A DNA stretch of 64,000 bases from Leptidea sinapis (lineage: Eukaryota; Arthropoda; Insecta; Lepidoptera; Pieridae): NCBI RefSeq assembly GCF_905404315.1, contig NC_066309.1, positions 6,076,001-6,140,000 of the forward strand, read 5' to 3'. The notes below the pieces were generated by a model that did not search any database, was not told the origin of the DNA, and was given only the letters and a program-made list of their open reading frames with translations. Position 1 is the stretch's first letter; the number at the start of each line of letters is the position of its first letter. This document shows positions 45,911 to 56,667 of this stretch, piece by piece. The translations under genes were made by a program, and so were the position numbers.

Positions 45911-46231
45911 ACGGCCGTTCCCAATATTCAGTCTATCTCTTACTTTAGATAAAAATCGTAACTATCGTTGACTTTTCTGTCCCATTAAACTTTTCGAAGG
46001 TAACTCACTTTATCCGTACAAGCTGTCTGTCAATGGGACGACGTATAGCTTACCAGTGATAGAAGTTTGTATGGAAATTGTCAAATTCACGCGTCCCAAT
46101 ATAAGGCGATAACAATGACTTATCGGGTATATTGGGAGAGATTCAGATTATTGACAGCTAATTACTGACAGTAGAAGATAGTAATTTATCTCTATCTGTA
46201 GATAATAATGTGATATATTGGGAACGGCCGT
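45911..46231 (+). mobile_element. MITE family B, copy 2
   Basis: 321 bp between acggccgttcccaatattca and tatattgggaacggccgt; inverted ends of 17 bases or more. It sits inside the split repeat A. Confidence 0.8.
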
Positions 46232-46405
46232 TAATAGATCCGGAATCTACATGTCAATGTGACAAACTAAATTTCCATTTAGTAGGTATAGAAAACGTAT
46301 GTTGCTGTGGCTGTCACATCCAAAAAAATAGCAAGAAATTCATACAAATACGTCACTCTACTTAAAAAAAGAGATACTTAACAAAAAAAATTATTGATTT
46401 ATTTC
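46232..46405 (+). repeat. Segment K, copy 1
   Basis: 'gatccggaatctacatgtca', 'tttagtaggtatagaaaacg' and 'cacatccaaaaaaatagcaa' recur at 50945-51105 in the same order and beside another MITE B. Confidence 0.65.
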
Positions 46406-46740
46406 TCGTGACAAGCGCAATCGTAGTGCCGCTCTGAATTTTTGGGTTATTCAAGAATCCTGAGTGGTACTGAATTGTAATGGACAGGGCGTATCAATTA
46501 CCAGCAGCTGAACGTTCTGCTAGTCTCGTCCCTTATTTTCATATAAAAAAAATAACAGATTGAACGACTAAAATTAACCAAATTACTCAGTATTGTGCCG
46601 TCTAATTAAACTTTTCCTTGTCATGAAGCTTACAAGATTAATTCGAAACAGTGAGACAAAATGTTTAATTTTTCTAGAGACCTTTGGTGTCGAGCACCTC
46701 AATAAACTTGACCATGACCTTGTAACAGACAAGCTGGACT

Positions 46741-47179
46741 GTGCTCTATGAACGGCTGGATCACTTGGCGTTGCGTAGAGACGTCGCTACATTGTGTGTC
46801 TTCTACCGCATTTATCACGGGGAGTGTTCCGAAGAGCTGTTTAACCTGATTCCTGCCGCCGAATTTCACCATCGCACGACACGCCACAAGTTAGGATATC
46901 ATCCCCACCATCTGGATGTGTGGCGGTCCTCCACAGTGCGGTTTTCAAGAAGCTTTCTCCCTCGTACTACAAAGCTGTGGAATGAGCTTCCTTGTGCGGT
47001 GTTTCGGGGACGATACGACATGGGTACCTTCAAAAAAAGCGCGTACACCTTCCTTAAAGGCCGGCAACGCTCTTGTGATTCCTCTGGTGTTGCAAGAGAA
47101 TGTGGGCGGCGGTGATCACTTAACACCAGGTGACCCGTACGCTCGTTTGTCCTCCTATTCCATAAAAAAAAAAAAAAAA
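46741..47179 (+). mobile_element. Jockey-like LINE, 5'-truncated 3' end with poly(A)
   Basis: The open frame 46741-47115 encodes LYERLDHLALRRDVATLCVF ... RSCDSSGVARECGRR, the complete C-terminal tail of the family, uninterrupted. It ends in a 17-base A run. Its close match to 52551-52930 marks it as one of the younger copies. Confidence 0.85.
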
Positions 47180-47302
47180 GCGTGTTCTGCTGTGAAACAT
47201 CGGATTGTTACTACCAACGTCCGCAGAACTGTGCCCAAGTGATAATTACAAATATCTTTCAGTGTCGTGGAATGAATCTAGTGGATCATCTTATAATCTA
47301 TA

Positions 47303-47641
47303 CTAGCTGTGCCCCGCGGTTTCACCCGCGTTTTTCTCGTTTCCGTGGAAATACCGAGATAAAATATTGCCTATATTATAGCCTGTACATGATTTTGTTC
47401 CATTGTCAATAGTTTTTGCAGCGTACGCAAAAATAGGTTTTCGATTTTACACCTTGTGTTACAAAATAGCAATTTTATTACGGATCCCTAATTTTGAAAA
47501 AAAAATATAGCTTCTAGCCTTCCTCGACAAATGGACTACACTGAAAGTATCATTCAAATCGGACCAGTAGTACCAGAGATTAGCGCGTTCAAACAAACAA
47601 ACAAACAAACAAACACTGCAGCTTTATAATATTAGTATAGA
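47303..47641 (-). mobile_element. Helitron-like element H2
   Basis: On the minus strand it starts TCTATACTAATATTATAAAG and ends CGCGGGTGAAACCGCGGGGC followed by ACAGCTAG: a 5' TC, a 3' hairpin and CTAG. It is flanked by A and T. It carries a (caaa)n run. The body matches the copy at 59214-59556. Confidence 0.8.
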
Positions 47642-48100
47642 TATATAAAAATGAATTGCTGTTCGTTAGTCTCGCTAAAACTCGAGAACGGCTGGACCGA
47701 TTTGGCTAATTTAGGTATTGAATTATTTGTGGAAGTCCAGAGAAGGTTTAAAAGGTGAATAAATATGAAAATGTTCGGAATTAATAAAAAAAAAACAACA
47801 ATTTTGTTTTTCCTTTGATGTGGTCAGAAATCAAATTGAAAGAATTGTTTAACATGAATAACTAATAAGAATCTTTACATCTTTCTGACTTTCTCAGGAG
47901 GTAAGAAATTAACATAATTTTAGCTAACTATAGTTGGTAGATTAACTACAGTTATTACCTATCTATCAGATTATTTTATGTAGATGTTTAATCTTAAGTC
48001 ATCATCTATTTCTCATTTACCCCAAAAATTTTAAATATTGTTTTTTTTTTTTTTATCTTATTACTTTATATGGCAATACAGCGTTTGCTGGGTCAGCTAG
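47642..48100 (+). mobile_element. Helitron-like element H3
   Basis: Runs from 'atataaaaatgaattgctgt' to 'acagcgtttgctgggtcagctag'. It directly abuts H2 head to head, so its own TC start is shared with or lost at the junction. Confidence 0.7.
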
Positions 48101-48112
48101 TATTTACACATA

Positions 48113-48228
48113 AATAATAATATTGACACACTTTTACACAAATTATCTTGCCCCAAACTAGGCATAGCCATATATTTAATACAATATACTTACTTAAAGA
48201 TACATAAATACATAAAAACATGCATGAC
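48113..48228 (-). mobile_element. SINE family F, headless fragment
   Basis: Matches the body of the 9109 SINE in reverse, ending at 'aaaacatgcatgact', where a repeat A copy begins. Confidence 0.7.
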
Positions 48229-48343
48229 TTTTTTTTATAAAAACAAGGGACGAGACGAGCAAGGCATTCAGTTGATGGTAATTGATACGCCTTGTCCATT
48301 ACAATGCAGTGCCGCTCTGGATTCTTGAAAAACCCCAAAATTT
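48229..48343 (-). mobile_element. Repeat A, 3' part
   Basis: From a T-run and 'aaaaacaagggacgagacga' to 'gaaaaaccccaaaatt'; truncated. Confidence 0.7.
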
Positions 48344-48366
48344 CCGGAAAGAATTAGTAAGGCGTC

Positions 48367-48644
48367 ATTTTTATATGACAATAAGGGACAAGACGATCAG
48401 AACGTGCAGCTGATGGTAGTTGTAACGCCCTGCCCATTACATGCAGTGCCGCACAGATTCTTGACAAACCCAACAATTCTGAGCGGCACTAAACTTGCGC
48501 TCGTCGCATTTCACTAGCTACGGCGCCCATCAGACCGAAACCGTGAAGCAGTAATGTTTACACATTAATGCTTCACGGCAGAAAGGCAGGCCCGTTGTGG
48601 TACTCATAATCTAGCCGGCATCCTGTGCAAAGGAGCCTCCCATT
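48367..48644 (-). mobile_element. Repeat A copy
   Basis: From 'tttttatatgacaataaggg' to 'aaaggagcctcccattgg'. Its poly(T)-side flank (48341-48366) is the reverse complement of the flank after the copy ending at 49803. Confidence 0.75.
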
Positions 48645-49037
48645 GGTAAAAAATTAAAAAGTGAAAATAAAAACTAAGTAAAGAAAAATTTCTCACCGCT
48701 GTTACAAAACATCCTCATGAACACAAAACTAAATATAACATAGTAATTAATATTACAACAACGTATATAAAATATAATAAAGTATATAAATGTTTTAAAT
48801 ATCTTACACTCGTTTTGCTAGGTATTAATCTGTTAGAATCTAATTTGCGAATTCTAATTAATCATATCGCGCATGAAGAACAGCAAAAAACATCCTTTAA
48901 TATCTTCAGCCAAAAATTAAATGCATCGTGATCATATAAATAATATGATTTATTGTGATTATAAAGTTTCACGGGACCGTGATTTTTTGCAGGTGTCTAG
49001 GATAAATATATTATGATTTGTCAAAACTTTTAATTAG
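48645..49037. other. AT-rich stretch
   Basis: No gene. The bases next to both bordering repeat A copies look weakly similar in inverted orientation. Confidence 0.35.
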
Positions 49038-49803
49038 CAGTGGGAGGCTTCTTTGCCGGATGCCGGCTAGATTAAAGGTACCACAACGGCGCCTATTTTT
49101 TTTTATGGAATAGGAGGACAAACGAGCGTACGGGTCACCTGTTGTTAAGTGATCACCGCCGCCCACACTCTCTTGCAACACCAGAGGAATCACAGGAGCG
49201 TTGCCGGCCCTTAAGGAAGGTGTACGCGCTTTTTTTGAAGATACCCATGTCGTATCGTCCGGGAAACACTGCACAAGGAAGTTCATTCACAGCTTTGTAG
49301 TACGTGGAAGAAAGCTCCTTGTAAACCGCACTGTGGAGGACCGCCACACATCCAGATGGCGAGGATGATATTATCCTAACTTGTGGCGTGTCGTGCGAAG
49401 GTGGAATTCGGCGGCAGGAATTAGGTTAAACAGCTCTTCGGAACACTCCCTGTGATAAATGCAGTAGAAGACAATCAATGATGAAATGAAGCGACGTCTC
49501 TACGCAACGCCAAGTGATCCAGCCGTTCACAGAGTACTGGGTCCCCGACATATTTCTTCCGTGAAGCAGTAATGTGTGAACATTATTGTATTTCGGTCTG
49601 AAGAGCGCCGTAGCTAGTGAAATTAGTGGGCAAATGAGACTTAACATCTTATGTCTCAAGGTGAAGAGCGCAGTTGTAGTGCCCCTCAGAATTTTTTGGT
49701 TTTTCAATAATCCTTAGCGGCACTGCATGTAATGGGCAAGGCGTTGGAACTACCATCAGCTGCACGTTCTGCTCGTCTTGTACCTTATTGCCATATAAAA
49801 AAT
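49038..49803 (+). mobile_element. Repeat A copy split by a LINE insertion
   Basis: 49038-49098 is the 5' part, to 'ggcgcctattt'. The 3' part resumes at 49551 ('tatttcttccgtgaagcagt') and ends 'attgccatataaaa' at 49803. The 'tattt' on both sides of the inserted LINE is a target-site duplication. Confidence 0.8.
49097..49550 (-). mobile_element. Jockey-like LINE 3' end nested in repeat A
   Basis: Begins with poly(T) and 'tggaataggaggacaaacga', and ends upstream at 'cagagtactgggtccccgac'. The RT tail frame is broken by small indels. Flanked by TATTT duplications, a clear retrotransposition scar. Confidence 0.85.
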
Positions 49804-49865
49804 GACGCCTTACTAATTCTTTCCGGAAATAATCGTTGCTTGTATACGTATAATTTATAGTTTGC

Positions 49866-50216
49866 TACTTAGATTAAGGATTGGTCTCCGCTGCACTCCA
49901 AATAGATACCGCGCTACCTAAGAACAATAGCTTTTTATTACGGCAACTATTAGAGGCTTTGTGTGCGTGGCATCGTGACACGAATGGCTCTTTCAAATTT
50001 CGTAACATATGCTTCGTGTTATTTTACATTGAAATTAATAAAATACACAATACTTTTTGATGATATGTGATCCCAGTGTCTTTCTTATTTCTTGTTGTAT
50101 TATTTTTACAAAGTTTTACTACGCAATTTGGTCAACGTCACACATTGTTCGAGACTGGCTGGAGTACGCCCACTTGAGCGTGGTATTAGTTGCCGCACGT
50201 TGCGACTACTATCTCG
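49866..50216 (-). mobile_element. Repeat with THAP-like fragment, copy 2
   Basis: Reverse copy of 37670-38090. On the minus strand the segment CVVKLCKNNTTRNKKDTGIT is retained, but the initiator methionine and about 45 bases around it are missing. The similarity extends on both sides, including the words 'ccttaatctaag' and 'gtgggcgtactc'. Confidence 0.5.
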
Positions 50217-50706
50217 GAGATTTATTTGAATTTAAAATCGGGCGTCACGGTGTTGGTATGCACCATGTTGTTTTAAGTCGATCAGTGCGCACAACCGGCG
50301 CGGGCGCTAGCTTGAAGACGACTGCGACTTCTCAATGAGCGCTCTACTGATGGACAATAATAACTAACTTCAATCACGTCACCGACAGTGACGTACACAG
50401 TGACAACTTCAAACACACTTTGAAAGATGACGTTCGCCATCAGTTCAGCCCAATACACAGAGTAGAATATAATCATACAGGCCATATTACTTTTATATTC
50501 TAATTCTCCGACATATATTTTAAATGTAACCTTTTAATGTTATCAAAACCAGCTAGATACAATTAATACGGCCAAAGAGCTTTTATTACAAGTTTAAACA
50601 TATTATTTATTCGAGAATACTTTTCCCCCGTCCTATTATTATCGCAAAATAATTCTTCTGATTCTCCTAGTTTCTCTATTACGAGGAATTAGCGTAATGG
50701 AGATTT
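50217..50706. other. Intergenic stretch
   Basis: A GC-richer patch lies at 50270-50340. No gene was recognised. Confidence 0.35.
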
Positions 50707-50923
50707 ACGGCCGTTCCCGATATTTAGTCTATCTCTTACTTCAGATAAAAATCGTAACCATCGTTGACTTTTCTGGAAATTGCAATTCACGCGTCCCAAT
50801 ATAAGGCGATAATAATGACTTATCGGGTATATTGGGACAGCTTCAGATTATTGACAGCTAGCTACTGACAGTAGAAGATAGTAATTTATCTCTATCTGTA
50901 GATAGTATATTGGGAATGGCCGT
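50707..50923 (+). mobile_element. MITE family B, copy 3 (internal deletion)
   Basis: From acggccgttcccgatattta to tatattgggaatggccgt, 217 bp. The block between 'cttttctg' and 'gaaattgcaattcacgcg' is missing relative to other copies. Confidence 0.75.
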
Positions 50924-51105
50924 TAATGTCAACCGACAATCGATCCGGAATCTACATGTCAATGTGTCAAACTTAATTTTCATTTAGTAGGTATAGAAAA
51001 CGTATATTGCTATCACCAGTGGCTGTCACATCCAAAAAAATAGCAAGTCATTCATACAAATACGTCACTCTATTTGAAAAAAGAGATAACAAAAACTTTT
51101 ATTGA
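50924..51105 (+). repeat. Segment K, copy 2
   Basis: Matches 46232-46400, with about 20 extra bases near its start and some near 51018 ('tatcaccagtggctgtcac'). Confidence 0.65.
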
Positions 51106-51179
51106 TCGGTTATTGCAATGTCGAATGCAGGAAACGGATTAAAATAGTAATCTTTATTGAATTTTTGATTAATTACTAT

Positions 51180-51450
51180 GTGTACCACAACGGCGCCTAT
51201 TTCTGCCGTGAAGCAGTAATGTGTAAACATTGCTGTGTTTTGGTCTGAAGGGCGCCGTAAGCTAGTGAAATTACTGGGCAAATGAGACTTAACATCTTAC
51301 GTCTCAAGGTGACGAGCGCAATTTTCTCTTCTAATCAAATCTTTGGGTTTTTCAAGAATCCTGAGCGGCACTGCATTGTAATGGGTAGGGCGTATCAATT
51401 ACCATCATCTTAACGTCCTGCTTGTCTCATCCCTTATTTTCATAAAAAAA
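51180..51450 (+). mobile_element. Repeat A, 5'-truncated copy
   Basis: From 'gtaccacaacggcgcctatt' to 'cccttattttcataaaaaaa'. The flank that follows (51451-51487) also flanks the copy at 29704-29987. Confidence 0.75.
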
Positions 51451-51487
51451 TCTCCAATCGCCATTTTAGGATTGCGACTCAATTAAG

Positions 51488-52008
51488 TGATCGGCGATCG
51501 TAATTCGTACCTAACCTCAAGTTAGCTTGTTCACAACTAATCTTATCGTTTGGAGGCCATTTAATACTATTTATAATTCAGTTATTCACAGCACGATTTT
51601 CAGTTTTGATTCAGTGACACAGGCTGCCGAGGTCGCCACGTGACCCCTACACCATCAGGCCATTGTCATATTCGCGTGGAATTCGGAACCAGATCTTGTT
51701 ATCATTGAAAAACCATAATTATGTCTGTTTATGGTCTCACAAGAGCATAGTGTCTTTATCCAGTTAATGTTATGATTAATATGGCGTTGTACTTGAAAAC
51801 GTCTCAATAAATAGCACTGATATTAATATAATTATGTGCGAATTTATATAAATTAGAATCATTTTTATTGATTTTTATTTTTAGTTTTACATTTTCAGTA
51901 GTTTTTTTTTATTGAAAATTAGTTAACTCGGGAGCCTTCATTGCCTTATTCTCATGAAAAACTTCACATTAAACAAATCAGTCATCAACATCGAACTGTC
52001 GTAATTTC
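51488..52008. other. Intergenic stretch
   Basis: No gene or confident element. Confidence 0.35.
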
Positions 52009-52482
52009 CTTAGATAATTAATACGTCTAGAAAGAGTCTTTTTCTGTTTGACAACCGATAAAAACAGGCCACGAATTAAACTTTAGTGCTTCACAAGCTA
52101 CGTCTTACACTCGCGATTTGTATGACACTGTGTTAGTGTGCATGAATTGCTCTATATAGAGGTTAGTTCTAAACACAATTGTAGGAACACATGTCCCCAA
52201 ATATGCTTAAGGAAGCTATTTGTTTATGTATGCGTGTCCACACTGTATTCCCATCAATTATATATTTATTTTATATTCAGTAGCGGTCTGTAACTCATGT
52301 AGTTCGGTTCACTTATAATAATTAATGTGATTAAGTAATATACCTCATATTGATGAAGCTATATTGGATTTCTATTGAAGAAAACACTTCCGCCGTTTAA
52401 TACGACCCTACTTCACATTGGTGACCCCGACAAAAGAACACATCTTTTTTTTTCGACGTTTTCACAGCTGTCATAGTCTATC
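52009..52482. mobile_element. MITE family G, copy 2, interrupted
   Basis: The left part (52009-52179) matches the reverse of 8600-8749, including 'ataaaaacaggcca' and 'gaggttagttctaaacaca'. The right part resumes at about 52450 with 'ttcacagctgtcatagtctatct' (in two pieces) and is cut by the LINE poly(T). Confidence 0.5.
52180..52431 (+). mobile_element. Possible solo LTR with primer-binding site
   Basis: A 238-bp block starts TG (tgtaggaacacatgtcccca) and ends CA. It contains a TATA-like 'tatatttattttatattc' and is followed at once by 'ttggtgaccccgac', which looks like a retrotransposon primer-binding site. It interrupts MITE G. No internal coding region remains. The type of LTR element cannot be told. 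Confidence 0.4.
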
Positions 52483-52550
52483 TTTTTGTTTTTTTTTTTT
52501 TTATGGAATAGAAGGACAAACGAGCGTACGGGTCACCTAGTGTTAAGTGA

Positions 52551-53936
52551 TCACCGCCGCCCACATTCTCTTGCAACACCAGAGGAATCACAAGAGCGTT
52601 GCCGGCCTTTAAGGAAGGTGTACGCGCTTTTTTTGAAGGTACCCATGTCGTATCGTCCCGGAAACACCGCACAAGGAAGCTCATTCCACAGCTTTGTAGT
52701 ACGAGGGAGAAAGCTTCTTGAAAACCGCACTGTGGAGGACCGCCACACATTCAGGTGGTGGGGATGATATCCTAACTTGTGGCGTGTCGTGCGAAGGTGA
52801 AATTCGGCGGCAGGAATCAGGTTAAACAGCTCTTCGGAACACTCCCCGTGATAAATGCAGTAGAAGACACACAATGAAGCGACGTCTCTACGCAACGCCA
52901 AGTGATCCAGCCGTTCACAGAGCACTGAGTCCCTGACAATTCGAGCTGCTCTACGTTGCACGCGGCCAAATGGATCGAGCAGATACTGGGGTGCACCAGA
53001 CCAGAGATGACAGCAATACTCCATGTGTGGCCGGACATGCGCTTTGTAGAGCGCTAGAATGTGGGCCGGCTTGAAGTATTGCCGTGCTCTATTGATGACG
53101 CCCAGCTTCTTCGAAGCCAATTTGGCTTTGCCCTCCAGATGGCCACGGAATTGGCAATCGCTTGAGATTTCGAGACCCAGTATTCCGATACTAGGCGCGG
53201 CTTTAAGAGAAGTGTTCTCGAAGAGCGGTGATACGACAAATGGGGTTTTTTAGTGGTAAACGCGCAAACTTGAGTCTTCTTAGTGTTAAATTGGACAAGG
53301 TTCAATTTACCGGATTCCGCGACCTTCTCGAGAGAGGACTCGATAGAAGACACAAGTTTCTCCCGGCACTGGTCGACGATTTCCCGAGAGAGACCTGCAT
53401 GGCCCGTGTATACGGCATCATCAGTGCTGTCATCTGCATAGCAATGCATGATGGAGGTATCCAACATATCATTGATATGCAGAAGAAAGAGCGTAAGAGA
53501 TAGCACACAGCCTTGTGCCATACACATACACACAAAGGCCTTCGCTATATCCAGGCTAACTGCCAGGCCTTCCCCTTGCTTTCAATAGCCGCCACCCATC
53601 TATGTGTAAGGTCACCAGAAGATCACCTGCCGACCATCCATGGCGAAAGCCGTACTGTCGGTCGTTGATCAACTGGTGACCCTCTAGGTATACTAAAAGC
53701 TGGCGGCTAATTATGCTCTCCATGATTTTGGAGAGCAGTGAGGTGATAGCAATAGGCCTGTAGTTCGCCGGATCCGAACTGTCTCCTTTTTTTTGGATCG
53801 GATGGACAAGAGCTGACTTCCATGAATCAGGGACTACGCCTTTTGAATAAGAGTGCCGGAATAAACGTGTTAGCACCGGCGTCAACTCAGGGGCACACGT
53901 TCTAAGCACGATTGGAGAAATGCCATCTGGCCCGCT
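52551..53936 (-). pseudogene. LINE reverse transcriptase, frameshifted and deleted
   Basis: 53556-53909 encodes LTRLFRHSYSKGVVPDSWKS, KKGDSSDPANYRPIAITSLL and DRQYGFRHG, the finger and early palm motifs of a LINE RT. The frame then changes and the segment between 'IAKAF.VWHKA' and GCVLS is missing, about 40 residues. 53054-53533 carries LFLLHINDML and the catalytic box HCYADDS. A further shift near 53240 separates the thumb and tail (52551-53120), which ends RSCDSSGVARECGRR. The tail contains YCCHLWSGAPQYLL and LALRRDVASLCVFYCIYHGE, seen in many copies here. Confidence 0.8.
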
Positions 53937-54252
53937 CGACCTAACTGAGCTCGCCTAACAGTCTTCTGTCGGAAGGGTGTCATTCCTCATGTGCAACGGC
54001 GGCATGGACGGCTGGCTGAAGTTACCAAGAGCAGTTTTCGACAACGACCAGAACTTACGTGTTCCGGTCGGGTAACTGGAAAGCTGCTCGCCGATTTTGA
54101 CGACGTGCTTAGACTTCGCACGGGCGATTTGCCGCTTAAAAAATCTGGAGGCACGGTTATATTTCCTCTTAAAGACTTTGCAGTTTGGATCCTTTGTGCC
54201 CAGCGCCGCAACCCAAGTTAGATACGCCTGTTTTTTGCAATCAGATGCTGCT

Positions 54253-55124
54253 TTAACTGACGCATCGAACCAGGGCTGTGATCTGTACTACAGAGCTTGG
54301 TATAAAAATATTCATGCCCTGCAGTATCACATCGGCTACTGCAATGGCGCAGGCACTAGGATCATCCGAAGGGAAACAAACCTTGCCCCAAGGGTCGGAT
54401 GCAAAAAAGGAACGCATCCTATCCCAATCTGCTGACTTGTAGTGCCAAACGCGGCGGGTCGCTGGTGGTCTGCGACGTTGGCGTCGGATAGGCACTACAC
54501 TCCTGACCAGGCAATGGTCGGACGTTCCGAGAGGGGCGTCGACAAAGACCTGGTAACTATCGGGATGTGTAGTCAGCAGAAGATCTAATAAGGACGGCAT
54601 GTGGCTATCCACATCCGGGAGCCGCGTTGGCGACGCAACCAATTGGGACAGACCATACGCCAATACAAAATTATGCACAGATCGCCCTGCGTAGTCTGTA
54701 GTACGTGATCCAAGCCATTCCGCTTTGTGCCCGTTGAAATCTGTGCAAGCTCGTCGTCAATTGCCGCTTGAACGCAGCCCATGAGATGATCGGTTTCTGT
54801 GTTACCACTATGGGACCTGTAGACACACGCAGAGATACGGACGCGGTCGTCTAAATCTACGCGGAGCCAGAGAGTAGACAGGTCCTTACCCTCAAAATTG
54901 CCGAGACGGCGACAGCAGATATCCTCCCTAACGTACACACATACCCCGGCATGAGGCAAAAAGTTGTACTCAATTTTGTACCCGGGGTACGTTAAATATG
55001 ACGTATCGCTGGGTCGGGATATCTGCGTCTCCGCAAGGAAACACAAGGCCGGCTGCGCGGTCTCAAGGTGGTGGTGGACGGCGTTTAAATTGGAGTGAAT
55101 TCCCCTGATATTGCAAAAGTCCAC
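54253..55124 (-). pseudogene. LINE apurinic-type endonuclease, frameshifted
   Basis: The first frame (55124-54585) opens MDFCNIRGIHSNLNAVHHHL and contains CFLAETQIS, matching the catalytic Glu motif of LINE endonucleases, and RISACVYRSH. A frameshift near 54600-54680 moves to the second frame (54678-54253), which has GTSDHCLVRS, the SDH motif with the catalytic histidine. The endonuclease nicks target DNA for insertion in active elements; this copy is broken. Confidence 0.8.
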
Positions 55125-55565
55125 GTTGAGCGTGGAGCGGGGTGCCGTGGTGTTACTGCCTACTGCCTCGTTTGTCCTCGGTCATGCGCGGTTCTGTGCC
55201 CACCCCAGAATACGAAGGGCAGCCCGAGCGAGAGTGCTCGGGGAGGGATTCTCCGGCTCTGGCAGAGCCGGTACCCTCCTGGGGTACTATCTTTTTACGG
55301 ACCGCTCTCATATTTTGTTTGGGTGGGGGGGGGGGGAAAGGGATGGCCTCTGGTCCTCGACACTAACCTTTGCGAAACATAGCGGCACTAGGCCGCTACT
55401 TCACGCCGGTATTCTGTGCGAGTGTGGTAATCAATCCGGACGAGTCTGACCTGATTGTGCTGACGTCATAAGACGGCAGCGTGACTCTCCCACTTCTAAA
55501 AAGCCCTTAGTCGCCTCTTACGACACCCATGGGCCTGGGACTCCCCTATTCTTTTTACGCCCCGG

Positions 55566-56343
55566 GGAAAGTACAGGACTATTTTAGGTATATTTATGAC
55601 TTATGAGTGATCTAAGGTAATTTATTTGAAACGAATCTTAATTTATTTTCTCGTTAACAGTTATTCCTACTTTTTTACATCATGATCCCAGAAAATTTTG
55701 TAAAAAAATGTGTTATGGAATTCATAAAAATAATTCCTAAGATGATTATATTAAATAGACTAGATTATTATATGATTTAAAAGATGAGCTGTGAGTTTCT
55801 TATTAGTTCTTCCCCCCAAGTCAAAGAATTCCCTTTACGAACTGAAGTAGCTTCTATATAGGCCATTATATTAATAAATTTAGTTGTAACTAAATTTTAT
55901 TTAAAAAAAAAGGAAGTATTTGAGTTTATTTACGTCCATTCTTCTCGGGTATATATTTTCGAAAGGGGTTTTTTATAAGTGATTTTAAATAGAAATATGT
56001 ATATGAATTTGAAATTTGAATTCAACTGTTAACAAAAATCTAATTAGGGCGACAAGACTTCACATCCTTTTTCAATTGTGTTTTAACATGAAGAATTTCC
56101 ATTGAAATATACCTACAATTAAATATAATGTACTCGAGAACTACAGAACATTACGCAAGTAGCGTCCGCTGACACAATAGTTAGTAATATCTTGTCTCGT
56201 TATTGGTACAGCTGAACCGTGTTAGGCTGAAACATTGAATGAACTGCTCATTGTCCTGTTGCGTTATAAGGAAGGAAAAATGCTTGTGTAACGGATAGAT
56301 ATGGCATCCGGATGTCAGTCTTTGTCATAATATGTATGACTTT
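55566..56343. other. Intergenic stretch with LINE-tail relic
   Basis: No gene. The block at about 55780-55870 ('gagtttcttattagttct', 'ccctttacgaactgaagtag') resembles the LINE-tail-like sequence near 33040-33090. Confidence 0.4.
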
Positions 56344-56634
56344 ACGGCCGTTCCCAATCTTCAGTCTATCTCTTACTGGAGATAAAAATCTTAACTATCG
56401 TTGACTTTTCTGTCCCAATAAACTTATCGACGGTAACTCACCTTATCGGGAGGACGAATAGCTTTCCAGCGATAGAAGTTTGTATCGAAATTACAATTCA
56501 CGCGTCCCAATATAAGGCGATAAGAATGACTTATCGGGTATATTGGGATAGCTTCAGATTATTCACAGCTAATTACTGACAGTAGAAGGTTGTAATTTAT
56601 CTCTATCTGTAGATAGTATATTGGGAACGGCCGT
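56344..56634 (+). mobile_element. MITE family B, copy 4
   Basis: 291 bp from acggccgttcccaatcttca to tatattgggaacggccgt. The inner sequence matches the other B copies, with a small deletion near 'accttatcgggaggacg'. Confidence 0.8.
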
Positions 56635-56667
56635 AAGTTATTAAGGTGTCTCATCATTATCATCATC

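Larger units (their letters stand above)
45739..46553 (+). mobile_element. Repeat A copy split by an inserted composite (K plus MITE B)
   Basis: 45739-45884 is the 5' half ('cagtgggaggctccttttgc' to 'ctgatcaaatgata'). The 3' half resumes at 46406 ('cgtgacaagcgcaatcgtag') and ends 'ttattttcatataaaaaaa' at 46553. Between them lie a MITE B (45911-46231) and a K segment (46232-46405) that also occurs next to the MITE B at 50707. Confidence 0.7.
52486..55565 (-). mobile_element. Jockey-like (CR1/Jockey group) LINE, near full length, inactive
   Basis: The longest element in the window (about 3.1 kb). The 3' end is poly(A), poly(T) at 52486-52502 on the plus strand. The 5' end lies near 55565, where the sequence 'gaataggggagtcccaggcc' (minus) marks a GC-rich leader. 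Reading 5' to 3': leader (55565-55125), endonuclease (55124-54253), a divergent linker, and reverse transcriptase (53936-52551). No separate ORF1 (gag-like) frame is seen. Frameshifts and an internal deletion in the RT make it unable to encode a whole protein. It is a source-type copy against which the fragments at 7713, 9429, 13306, 28745, 46741 and 49097 can be compared. Confidence 0.85.

Noticed and set aside
47590..47616. (caaa)n run considered as an independent microsatellite
   Set aside because: The same run is present in the Helitron at 59240-59256, so it is part of that family.
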